Shown piece after piece: positions 28,977-41,300 of a stretch of 64,000 nt of DNA. Location: positions 25,241,730 to 25,305,729 of the forward strand of contig NC_082697.1 of the NCBI RefSeq assembly GCF_949987515.2, given 5' to 3'. This DNA is from Delphinus delphis. Lineage: Eukaryota; Chordata; Mammalia; Artiodactyla; Delphinidae. Made by a program: the position numbers and the translations under genes. A model generated the notes under the pieces. That model had not been told where the DNA came from, ran no database searches, and saw only the letters and a list, made by a program, of their open reading frames with translations. Positions within the stretch are counted from its first letter, which is position 1. Every line of letters starts with the position of its first letter.

Positions 28977-29307
28977 TCTTTGGGCTGTTTTAGTGCCATG
29001 CATCCTTTACAGTGTGTCCTCCAAGCACAGAGATGTCTGAGGTGGGGGCCCTTGACCTCTGTGTCCTGGCTGCTGCTTAGGACCTGCAGGGCACACAGTG
29101 GTGTCCGCAGCTCTGCAGGTCCCAGTCCAGAGAGGCGGCAGGAGGATGGAGTTTGGAAGGATTTCAGCTCCAGGCTGGCCACTGGACCGACTTTTCAGCA
29201 TTTTTTAAGAAGTGCTTCAGTTCCTCAAGAGAAACCGTCTACTCCAGATGTGGAGGACCCACCCCCATATCTCACAGTGGATGATCTTTTAGGAAGGCAG
29301 AGAAAAG
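28977..29307 (+). CDS. CDK5RAP1: CDK5RAP1 exon 2 (start codon, presequence)
   Basis: Acceptor TCTTGCAG; 21 nt of 5' UTR, ATG at 28998-29000 (context GTGCCATGC, G at -3). Reads [20 protein letters not shown], an Arg-rich, acid-poor mitochondrial presequence. It then continues to [17 protein letters not shown] and a split Val (residues 1-103). The start matches the human start I recall. A MIR ends about 20 nt upstream of the acceptor. Confidence 0.97.
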
Positions 29308-32300
29308 GTTGGTTTTACTTTACTTCTCTTTGGACTTCCTGCTTTACTCCTTTCCAGTATCTGTAGTCTGATTCTTTCTTTATTTTTTTGGCTACGTTGG
29401 GTCTTCATTTCTGCACGCGGGCTTTCTGGGCTACTCTTGACTGCAGGGTGCGGGCTTCTGATTGCAGCGGCTTCTCTTTGTTGCAGAGCATGGGCTCTAG
29501 GCATGCGGACTTCAGTAGTTGCAGCACGCGGGCTTCAGTAGTTGTGGTGCGTGGGCTCAGTAGTTGCAGCGTGAGGGCTCCAGGGCACGCAGGCTTCAGT
29601 AGTTGTGATGCGTGGGCTTAGTTGCTCCATGGCATGTGGGATCTTCCTGGACCAGAGCTCGAACCCATGTCCCCTGGGTTGGCAGGCAGATTCTTAACCA
29701 CGGTGCCACCAGGAACGTCCGATAGTCTGATTCTTAACAGGTCTTTTATTACAGACGTGGCTTTGGAGGGTTAACAGAGTGGGAAGGCTGCTAAGTTATG
29801 GAATTGTCAGACTCTACCAAGTAACAATAATATAAAGGAATTTATAGTTTTGGTACACGCAACTTGTGGGTAGAAGTCCTGGGTAGTCCTCTTTTTGGTT
29901 ACCTTTGGAAACCCTTATGATCTCTATTCTGATTTTTAGATCATCCTAAGTTATAAGGTAGGTTTCATAATTGGTGCTGTAGAAAATCATTATGCTTAGG
30001 CAGAGGTCTTCTGAGAAACATAATGCACTCAGTTAAAATGCCTTAAAAAAAATGTTTGAGGGCTTCTCTGGTGGCACAGTGGTTGAGTATCCACCTGCCA
30101 ATGCAAGGGACACGGGTTCGAGCCCTGGCCTGGGAAGATCCCACATGCCGTGGAGCAACTAAGCCCATGCGCCACTACTACTGAGCCTGCGCTCTAGAGC
30201 CTATGAGCCACAACTATTGAGCCTGCATGCCACAGCTACTGAAGCCTGCATACCTAGAGCCCGTGCTCCGCAACAAGAGAAGCCACGACAATGAGAAGCC
30301 CGCACACCACAGCGAAGAGTAGCCCCCGCTCACCGCAAGTAGAGGAAGCCCGCACACAGCAATGAAGACCCAATACAGCCAAAAAAAAAGGTTGAAGAGA
30401 CATTAAGAGACAACCAGATCTCTCCCCTTTTGCACTGTTTCAAAAAAAAATTTCCGTTTATAATTCTTAATGATTTGGTTGCAGTCATATGGTGCAAATT
30501 ATTTGTAATGTGCTATTTTCATTTAATATTCTTCCAAATACTAGTCTTAATAATTAAATTTAAAAACATTGGTGCAAAATATCACATGCTGTACCATGAT
30601 GTTTTCCAATTGTTGGGACATTAGGTTGTTTCAAAATTTTTTATATTATAAATAACACTATAATAAGTGCCTCATATATATGTATACAGATACATGCATA
30701 TATAGATAGCTTCTTTAAAAATTTTATTCTGGAATAAATTTCTAGGAGTTGAATTGGTAAATCAAGGAGTCTGTATACCTTGTGACTCCTGCTCAGTATT
30801 TTGTAGTCCTTTAAAATTTGTTGTTCCCTTCAGTGTCTGCCTGACATAAGTTTGGTGTTTTCTTTTTTTATACAAGGGAAGTGAGCCAAGGAAGGTTTAA
30901 AAAAAAATCCTGATTGTTTCTTTTTTTAAAAAATTACTGATCTTTTCTATTGGTTTTCATGTGATTATCCTTCAACTTTTAACTCCATTTAGAATTTATT
31001 TGGGTTTGTAGATTAAAGTGCGTTGGTGGGCACAGGGGTTGAGATAGGAATTTAGTTTGAAGGGTCTTACTACGGTGTGAAATTGAGGTTCTTATAACTT
31101 TGTGCAAATGTGTTTTATGTCATGTTAGCCATGCTTGCTTTCACTTAAGACGTTTGAAGTTACTGTAGGAAGTTGCCTCATTTTTATTTTGTGGCTTTAT
31201 GTACCCTCTGGCCACTGCTGCTCCCTCCAGAGTCTGGAGAACCTCATTTTGAGAAGGAGGAGTGTAACATATGGATTTTTTTAAAAATAAATTTATTTGT
31301 TTTATTTATTTATTATTTTTGGCTGCATTGGGTCTTCATTGCTATGCATGGGCTTCTCATTACAGTGGCTCCTCTTGTTGCGGAGCACGGGCTCTAGGCA
31401 CACGGGCTTCAGTAGTTGTGGCTCGCAAGCTCTAGAGCATAGGCTCAGTAGTTGTGGCTCGTGGGCTCTAGAGCACAGGCTCAGTAGTTTTGGCTCACTG
31501 GCTTAGTTGCTCCGCAGCATGTAGGATCTTCCCGGACCAGGGCTCGAACCCGTGTCCCCTGCATTGGCAGGCGGATTCTTAACCACTGCACCACCAGGGA
31601 AACCCTAACATGGATTTAAATTTATTTCCCCCAGGTTGATAATTATTGTCAACTAGTTCTCCCTTTTCTAATTGTTTTTATAACCATATTTCCTGATTCT
31701 CAGGTGCATGTTTTCTCCATTTTTAAATGATACGGCTTGTAATTGGTATGTGTATATAATGTAGTATTTCTTTTGTTCTGAAAGGCTGTCATTAATTTGG
31801 GGGTACATCTGGCAATTAATGACGCCTTAGAATTGAGGCAACAGGGGGGACTTAGCGGCTAACCAGTTGCCTCAGGTGTTTCTGGGGCATTTGGGGAGGA
31901 GCCCTTTTGAGACATGCTGTCCCTTTTCATCTGCCTACAGTGGAATTGCCCTCTCATTGCAGTCTACCTTGAGACCTATGGCTGCCAGATGAATGTGAAT
32001 GACACAGAGATAGCCTGGTCCATCTTACAGAAGAGTGGCTACCTCCGGACCAGTAACCTTCAGGAGGTACACACTATTTCCTGCTTCCCCTTGTTTCCTG
32101 GGCGAGATTCTGCATGTGTGCCAGTTCTTGGGTGGAGTTTCATGAGCAGGCTGTGGCCTAGTGACAGTGAATTCCCTTGAGGAAAGTGCAGTGTGGGACC
32201 GAGCTGTACTTTTGTTGCAGTTATTTTTGAAACTTTTAAGGTAGTGCTCACCTTCAGGCAAGGAACTAGGTTAAAAATGGGCCGTGAAGAGGGGAATGGG

Positions 32301-35300
32301 GAGTTAGTGTTTAATGGGTACAGGTTTTAGTTGGGGAAGTTGAAATAGTTGTGGAGGTTGATGGTGGTGATGGCTGCACAGCAGTGTGAATGTACATAAT
32401 GCTACTGAACTGTACACCTAAAAATGGTTAAAATGGTAAATTTTACGTTATGTGTGTTTCACCACAATCTGAAAAAAAAAGGGGCTGTGGGCAGTGATTC
32501 TAAAAGGTTAATTTCAAAGACCATAATTTTCTTTTTTTTTCCTTGCTCTCCACCCAGGCTGATGTGGTCCTCCTTGTCACATGTTCTATCAGGTGGGAAT
32601 TTGTTCTTTACCTAGAGAGTGAATATATCTTATATAATAATGCCAGAGCCAACGGTGCCAGGCTGGCCCTACCTATGGAGATGAGCCAGTGGATTTGCAG
32701 TTGTACACCAGTGGAGATAGTAATGGTAGAATGTCAGGTCTTGTACTGAGTACTATACGTGCACTAACTAATTCTCACAACAACCCTGTGAGGTAGGTGC
32801 TGTTATCAAACTCATTTTATTGATGAGGAAACCGAGAGTGTGCTGAGTTGCCCAACTTTTCCTTGGGTTTTTCTTGCAGCCAGTGGCACATGTTTATGAT
32901 GTACCTCACATCATAAGGGCTAGGTACCGTCAGTGGTGAGGGACAGAGTTCTTCTGAACAGAGATGGGTGGCATCCATCAGAAGTGAACATACCCTGTTC
33001 ATTACTTTGTCTCTGTGTACAAGGCATGTTGGTGTTATGTTTCCTCAGCTGGCTATACTATCAATTAATTAATCCAGCATTTTTGTCCTGAGGGTCTTTG
33101 CTGCAAGACATTGGACTAGGTTCTTTGAGAGATTCCGAAATGAACCTTCCTCCATGGAGCCTGACTTTAAGGAGTCTGGTCTGATATGGGAACTAAGACA
33201 CATACACAAATAGCTCTAACATCTGGCAGAAAGCACTAGGTAAAAAAATCAAACAGTAAAAAGAAATTGCTGAGTACAGGGAATAGAATAGTTAAAGTGA
33301 CAGGAGAACAAACTCTCCAACAGAGGAGAGTTGGGGAGGGCTTTGTGGAGTAGATTGTTTTTGATTTTGGCTTAAAAAGGCTTGTCAGGATTTGGAGATG
33401 TGCAGGGAGGGCATCATTCTAGGAATAGTTTTGGCCACACCGCATGGCTTTCAGGATTTTAGTTCCCCAACCAGGGATTGAACCTGTGTCTTTGCAGTGA
33501 AAGCGTGGAGTCCTAACCATTGTACTGCCAGGGAATTCCCATTCTTCCCATTGTCTTGCTCTTTTAGATTGCTTTGTAGTTTATTTTCAGGTTCAGGTCT
33601 ACCTTTTTTGACCTCTGCAGGGAGAAGGCTGAACAGACCATCTGGAATCGTTTACATCAGCTCAAATCCTTGAAGTCAAAACGGCTCCGCTCCCGAGTGC
33701 CTCTGAGGATTGGGATTCTAGGTATCTGGTAATTTGCAGATTTTGTGAGTTTTGTGAGACTTGGGCTCCGTGTAGCTTTATATGCTAGGATTTCCCTTAG
33801 AGGCTGGATTCCCAGTGGTGAAGAAATCTTATACAATCTTATACATGCCGTTCAACTCTTATACTTAATGTCAGAGGCTGTAGGATTAAATGAGATAAAG
33901 CTCATAAGAGGGCTTTTCTTAGTGCCTTAAAGTAATAGGTACTGTACTCAGAAAGCGATCTGTCCTTACTAGTCTGGTGGGGCTCATGGTGGCACAGAGT
34001 AGTGGATAGGAGAGAGTTTGGAGTCTGAAGGGGCAGCTTGAATTTACCACGTAGGCACCTTTTATCTTGACTCCTGAAGCATGCGCAAGTGAAGATCTAA
34101 TTATTCATTGACCAGTATAATAGCCACTAGTCACATGTGGTCATTTAAATTTAATTACACTTAAATAATATTAAAAATTCACTTCTTCAGTCTCACTAGC
34201 CACATATCGACTGCTCAGTAGCCACACTTGACTAGTGCTACCAGTTTGAACAGTGTAGATACAGCACATTACCATTGTCTTAGAAAGTTCTATTGGACGG
34301 CTCTGGTATAGATAGCTGGGAGGAATATTTCAAAAATAAATATTCTGTACCCTCATGGTCCCAGAATTTAGTCAATGTACTTAACCTTAAAATAGACTGT
34401 GTCCATTGTGCAATAGTTAAATTAATTCTTCTTGATGATGGGTCGAAACACAGGTTGGAGCATACCCTTTATTACACAGATTAATGTACTGAGTGATGCA
34501 GGAGGATGGAAAGATTAGCTAGAATGTTTTGTTCCATTCCAGTTCCTTCATTATAGAAGCCCCTGGGTATATATCTGTTAGGAATGTCAGAAATCCCCCA
34601 AATAGTTTTTTTCTTTTAATTGTGGTAAAGTATACGTAACATAAAGTTTACCATTTGGACCCCTTTTAGATGTACAGTTCAGTGGTATTAAGTACATTCA
34701 CATTGTTGTGCAGCCATCACCTCCGTCCATTTCAGGAACTTTTTCATCTTCCCAAACTGAAACTCCACACCAATTAAGTAATGACTCCCCATTCCTCCCT
34801 CACTTCAGTCCCTGGCAACCACCATTCTACTCTCTGCCTCTGTGAATTTTACTGCTCTGGGTACTTCATATAAATGGAATCATACAACATTTTGGTGACT
34901 GGCTTTTTTCACTTAGCATAATACCCTCAAGGTTCATCCAGGCTGTAGCTTGGGTCAGAATTTCCTTCCTTTTTAAGGCTGAATAATATTCCATTGTATG
35001 TATATATCACATCTGTTTATGGACGCTCGGATTGCTTCCACTTTTTGGCTATTGTGAATGATGCTGCTATACACGGTTGTACAGCCAAGAATAGTTCTTA
35101 AACCAGTGTTTTTAAAGGTTTTTTTTTTTTAAATAAAATGAGTTTTTTAATTGTATAGTTTTACTAATAGTGGTATTCTTGATTATGGAAGATACCAGCG
35201 TAGATGGATAACTCATTTCTTATAGGTTTTAATAAGTATTATGGGCAACAAGAGGGATAAAGTGTGTAAGTGCAGATGTATATAAATAAGTTTTATTTTA

Positions 35301-38300
35301 ATAAATAAGTTCCTGACACAAAATAGTTTTTATTTGTAGCACCAAGTAATTTTCAATTGAAAAAAGAGGTGGTTCATGTCTAGAAAGGTTTTTGGGTGGT
35401 GGTTTCATTTTTTCCAGGCATTTAATTGAATTGCTATAGAGCTCTTTTCCTGTGGTTTTCTTATATAGGAATATGCAGGTTCCAGAGGTATAGAAGTGTT
35501 GGGCAAATTTGAGGGTTGCTGCTAAACTCTTAGAGAAGTTTCTGTGACCTGGTCTCTGATCCAGCTGGAGAGAATGTGTACTAAAAAGAAGTGAGACGAG
35601 ATGAATTTGGGAACAGGTCTTAGCTTACTTCTTTTCCCTCCCAGGCTGCATGGCTGAGAGATTGAAGGAGGAGATCCTCAACAGAGAGAAAACGGTGGAT
35701 ATTTTGGCTGGTCCAGATGCCTACAGGGACCTTCCTCGGCTGCTTGCTGTTGCCGAGTCAGGCCAGCAAGCTGCCAATGTTCTGCTCTCTATGGATGAGA
35801 CCTATGCTGATGTCTTGCCAGTCCAGATGAGCCTCAGTGCCACTTCTGCTTTTGTGTGAGTCACTGACCAAGAGATGGGGAGTCAGCTTCTCCTTTCTTA
35901 CTTTTAAAATAACATGTTAATTTTATTACATTAAAAAAATTAATGCACATAGTACAAAAAACTGAAGACAAAAGATGGTATAGTAAGACTCCCTCACACC
36001 TGTCATCCTCAGTCTCCTAGGCTCCCTCTCAGAGGCAGCCATGTTAGGAGTTTCTTATATAATCCTTTCAGAGGTATTCTTTGCACATGCATTCATGTAT
36101 ATAATATGGAATCTTTCCTACCCTCCCTTCTATACTCTTATTATTTTTTTCACTTAAAATATCTAGGGCTTTCAGGATCTTTTTTTCCCCTCCTCTGATC
36201 TTTTAAGTTAAAAAGAGAAGATCTGGTGACAAAATAGTTCATGTTTGTTGAAGAATATGTGGAAAGGTAGAAAAACATAAAGAAGAGAGTAAGAATTACC
36301 TATACTCCTACCAGCTAATGATAAACACTATTATCAGTTTGGTGTGTATCACTCTGTTCTTTCTTCTGTGTTTGTATGTGTATGCTTTGTGTATATTTAT
36401 TTATAAAAATTGGCTCTTGGTGTACTTGGTTTTATGACCTTTTCATATTTAAAATAATGTACATTTGTTATGTCATGAAGTTTTCTCTAACAGATTGGCA
36501 AATAGGCTTATAGCCTATTTTTGTAAATAAAGTTTTATTGTAATACAGCCATACCCATTTGTTTATATATTATCTGTGGCTGCTTTTGCCACTACAATAT
36601 CAGAATTGAGTAGTTGTGAGGAGGATGAGTCTCTACTGTATAGTCTGCAAAACCTCAAATATTTACCATCTGGTTTTTTATGGAAAAAGTTTGCCAACCT
36701 CCCATTTTAATGGCTGTCCAATACTCTGTTGTTGGAATGCTTTATAAAAATTAATAGCTAACATTTATTTAACAGTCCTTCAGTGAACATCTTTACTATA
36801 CATCTATCCATCATTATTTCCTTAAGATAAATTTAGGCTTTTATATACATGATGCAATGAAAGAGGGTGATGTAACTTAGATACTTAGCATTTGGATCAG
36901 GAATGAGTGAGAGATGCAGAACCTTGTGTTTTAAATCCAAGGTCTCCATTCCTAATACACTCTTTTTTTTTTTTTTTTTTTTTTTTTTTGTGGTACGTGG
37001 ACCTCTCACTGTTGTGGTCTCTCCTGTTGCGGAGCACAGGCTCCAGACGCGCAGGCTCAGTGGCCATGGCTCACGGGCCTAGCTGCTCCACGGCATGTGG
37101 GATCTTCCTGGACCAGGGCACGAACCCCTGTCCCCTGCATCAGCAGACAGACTCAACCACTGTGCCACCAGGGAAGCCCCCTAATACACTCTTTATAGTA
37201 TTTATTTTTTTCTGGTCTAGATTTAAAGAGTTCAAAAATATGTAAATATAAACAGTAGAAAGTGTGGTATGTCTGCAACCCGTTCGTTCACCACTGCGGT
37301 CCCTTAGGGTAACCACTGCATCCACCAGTTACAGTTTGGTTTATATCCTGTGATTAACACATAATTTTTTTTTTTTTGGCCGTGTTTTGCAACTTGTGGG
37401 ATCTCATTTCCCCGACCAGGGATCGAACCCAGGCCACGGCAGTGAAAGCCTGGAATCCTAACCACTAGGCCACCAGGGAACTCCCCATAATAGTTTTTAA
37501 AGATAAAAAATGTCTGCTTTATTGCTTCTTAGATCTCCAATTGGTACAGTGTGAGCCTGTTGCCAAGAGAATTCAGAGCCAAAGGATAATGCCAAGGGAG
37601 CTGCTCCTTGGGTTGGACCAGGCCATCCTCCTCCTGTTACTAAGTTCTGGTGCTTTCCTCCCCAGGTCTATCATGCGAGGCTGTGACAACATGTGCAGCT
37701 ACTGCATTGTTCCTTTCACACGTGGCCGGGAGAGGAGTCGGCCTGTTGCCTCCATTCTAGAGGAAGTGAGGAAGCTTTCTGAGCAGGTGAAAAATTCTCC
37801 AGCCCTTCTTACCCTGAGCGTGTTTGTGGGAGGATGAGGACAACCTTTCTAGTTTTGCAGCCTGTGCTGTCTCTAAGCTGTACAAGTTTAGAACCATACC
37901 TGGCCAGAAGGAAATACCTGGGTATACATCTTGGATTTGCTGCCCAGGAATTATAGGCAGATCCACTGAGAGGTTTGCTTGGGCTGCAGCACAGTAGAAT
38001 GGAGAGAGCATGAGTCAGATGATTGTGAATTCTGGCTCCACCATTCTCTGGCTTGATGCCCTGGCATAGGTCACTTAACTATCTTCTTCAAAACATAGTT
38101 TCCCCATCTATGAAAAGAGGGTAGATACCTTCTTTGCTAGGTTATTGGAAGGACTGTTACTGGAAGGACAGTTGTTACTGGCACTTAGTAAGTTTTCAGA
38201 GAATGATTTATTAGTCTGTCTTTGTATTCTAGGCTATTCCCAAATCTCTTGTTCATTTTATCACTGAGCCAGCTCACTGGTTGAGGGACAGAGGTTAGGT

Positions 38301-41300
38301 GAGGGTAGTGAATCAGATCAGAGGCCAGAGGGGAGATATCTCCTGCCTTCCTCCTATTGGGAGCTGGTCCCTCAGCCCTTGAGGTCTCTCCCTAACCCTA
38401 GGCCCTAATTTTCCAGACCTGCAAAAGAGGACAATAGGTGGGAATACAGAGCTTTTCTTCCACTTGAGTCTCTGTGTTTTCTTACTTGCTTGGCTTAGGA
38501 ACCATGGGAAGCTAGCCCCTGCTCCAGTTCTAAGTCAACAGTTTGCCTTTGTTTGTGCACTTGGGCACGCTCTCTTCTCTTCTCCCATCCCCAGATTCTC
38601 AGTTCCCTGATTCGGTCTCTGGCTGCTTACAGGCACTGTGAGTATTCTTCATACCTTACCTCACCCAGTGCTATCCAAAGTGGTCTAAAGTGGTCTTCTT
38701 CCTCTCCCCTTCCAGCTCCCCAATAGTACCAAAACTCACTCCTTTGGTATGGAGATACTCTGTTTAAATAGACTGAGGTGGTGACAAAAACCCCCTAACT
38801 TTTCTAGGGTATTTGCATATAAAAGAAGGAACTTAATAACATTAAAGTGAATCTTAGTGAATTCAAAGACACTGACTTATGAAAAGTTAAGATTCTGCAT
38901 TGTGTGTGTGTTTTTAAAAATTAATTAATTAATTTGGCTGCATCGGGTCTTAGTTGTGGCACTTGGGACCTTCGTTGTGGGATGCAGGATCTTTTGTTGC
39001 AGCGCGTGGGCTTAGTTGCCCCGCAGCATGTGGGATCTTAGTTCCCTGACCAGGGATTGAACCTGATTCCCCTGCAGTGGAAGCGTGGAGTCCCACCCAC
39101 TGGACTGCCCGGGAAGTCCCTGAAATTTAATAATTGTTACATTTTGCTATATTTACTTTATTTTTTTGGTTGTTAAGTATCTCAGAGTACAGCATGACAT
39201 TTCACCCTAAAGTGATTGTGCATCCCTAAAAAAAAATAAGGATATTTTCAATACCATTAATTCCTCTAAGAGGATTAACAAAAAATGCTAAATATCTTTT
39301 CATTTTAGTCCACGCATATTCAAATTTTCCCAATTGTCCCATAACATTTTGCATTTGGTCATTACATCTCTTTATATGTGTGTGTTTTACTTAGTTTTAT
39401 ATCTCACTATCTTTTTAAAAAAATTTCTGGTTTGGAATAACTTCAAACTTTTCTGTAAGAAAAGTTGCAAAGATAGTTACCTCTAATGTTAACATCTCAC
39501 TTAACTTTGGTACATTTCTTACAACTAAAAGATTAGCATTGGTATATTATTGTTAACTAACTTCAGACTTTATTCTGATTTTGCCAGTTTCCCCACTAAT
39601 GTCTTCTTTCTGGATCCAGTCCAGGATCCATGTTGCATTTAGTATACCCTGTTTTTTTAAGCTAACATTATGTCACAACTTGTAAAAATAAATAGTCTTT
39701 ATGGAGACTCGGGTTTTGACAGTTAAATGCATTGCATGGTCCTGGAGTGGGATTCTAATCAGGGGGAAAAAGTGTTTAAAAAAATTACATATGTGGGCTT
39801 CCCTGGTGGCGCAGTGGTTGAGAGTCCGCCTGCCGATGCAGGGGACACGGGTTTGTGCCCCGGTCTAGGAAGATACCATATGCCGCGGAGCGGCTGGGCC
39901 CGTGAGCCATGGCCGCTGAGCCTGCGCGTCCGGAGCCTGTGCTCCGCAACGGGAGAGGCCAGAGCAGTGAGAGGCTCACGTACTGCAAAAAAAAAAAAAA
40001 AAAATTATATATTTTAATGTGATTGTGATGTCATTGCCTAAGCAAGGTTGTATCCTGTCTGTGATAGTGTGAACATTTTCTCATGTCATTAACAGCTTTT
40101 AATTTATTTTTGTAGTTGTGTGGCCTTCCTTGGTATGGATGCACTATGATTTACTTGTAGGACAGCAGCTTTCAATTTGCTTTCAGTTCTTCCTCTGTTA
40201 AAACAGTGCTGTGTAGAAGTACATCTCTATGCATTAATCTTTGTCCATCTACATAGTTATATCCATAAGATAAATTTCTAGACATGCTGTTGCTGAATAA
40301 AGATTAAGAAAAAACTTATAAAGGACATAGGACAGTTGGTGAAAATTTGGCTTATGGAATGTGGATTAGATAATATTATCATTATTTCTGATTTTGATAA
40401 TTGTCCTGTGACTACTATTATATAAGAAAATATTCCTATATGCTGAAATATTTAGAAGTAAAAGAGTATGATGTTTGCAACTTATTCTCAGAAGACTTAG
40501 AAAAATGTGTGCTTGCGTGTGTGTGTAGAGAGACAAAGTATATACATGAGGTGTGAATGTGAATAATAAAGAAATAGGACACAGTGTTAACAGTTATTGA
40601 ATCTGGGCAAATAGTATATGGGAGTTTTTTTTTTTAATTAAAAATAAATAAATAATTTATTTATTTATTTGGCTGTGTTGGGTCTTAGATGTGGCATGTG
40701 GGATCTTTTCATTGTGGCGCATGGGCTCTTTGTTGTGGTGTGCGGGTTTCTCTCTAGTTGTGGCACGCGGGCTCCAGAGCACTTGGGCTCAGTAGTTACG
40801 GCACGTGGGCTCTCCAGTTGTGGTGCATGGGCTCCAGAGTGCGCGAGCTCAGTAGTTGCAGTGCGGGCTTAGTTGCCCCACAGCATGTGGCATCTTAATT
40901 CCCTGACCAGGGATCGAACCTGCTTCCCTAGCATTGGAAGGCGGATTCTTAACCACTGGACCACCAGGGAAGTCCTGGTAGTTTTTTACACCATTGCAAT
41001 TTTTCTATAAGTTTGAAGTTATGTCAAAATAAAATTATAAAAAATAGTCTTTATAGAAACCATTATTCTTCTTTCTGAACTTTTACAATGCAAATTTTCA
41101 AACAGACAGGTTGAAAGACTAGTCTAATAAACATGATTATTAACATTTTGTCATACGTCCTTTATCTGCCTATCTCTGTAGATATGTAAATATATTTTTT
41201 GAACCATTTGAAAATAAGTGGTAGTCATCAGGCCACTTTGCCCTGCATCCGTCAGTATGTATCTTCTCAGAATAAAGAATTTTCCCCTTCATAACCATAA

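Noticed and set aside
37787..37840. Extension of CDK5RAP1 exon 7 to give the longer human isoform insert
   Set aside because: Read-through after the donor gives 17 codons and a stop and does not resemble the 14-residue insert I recall from human.
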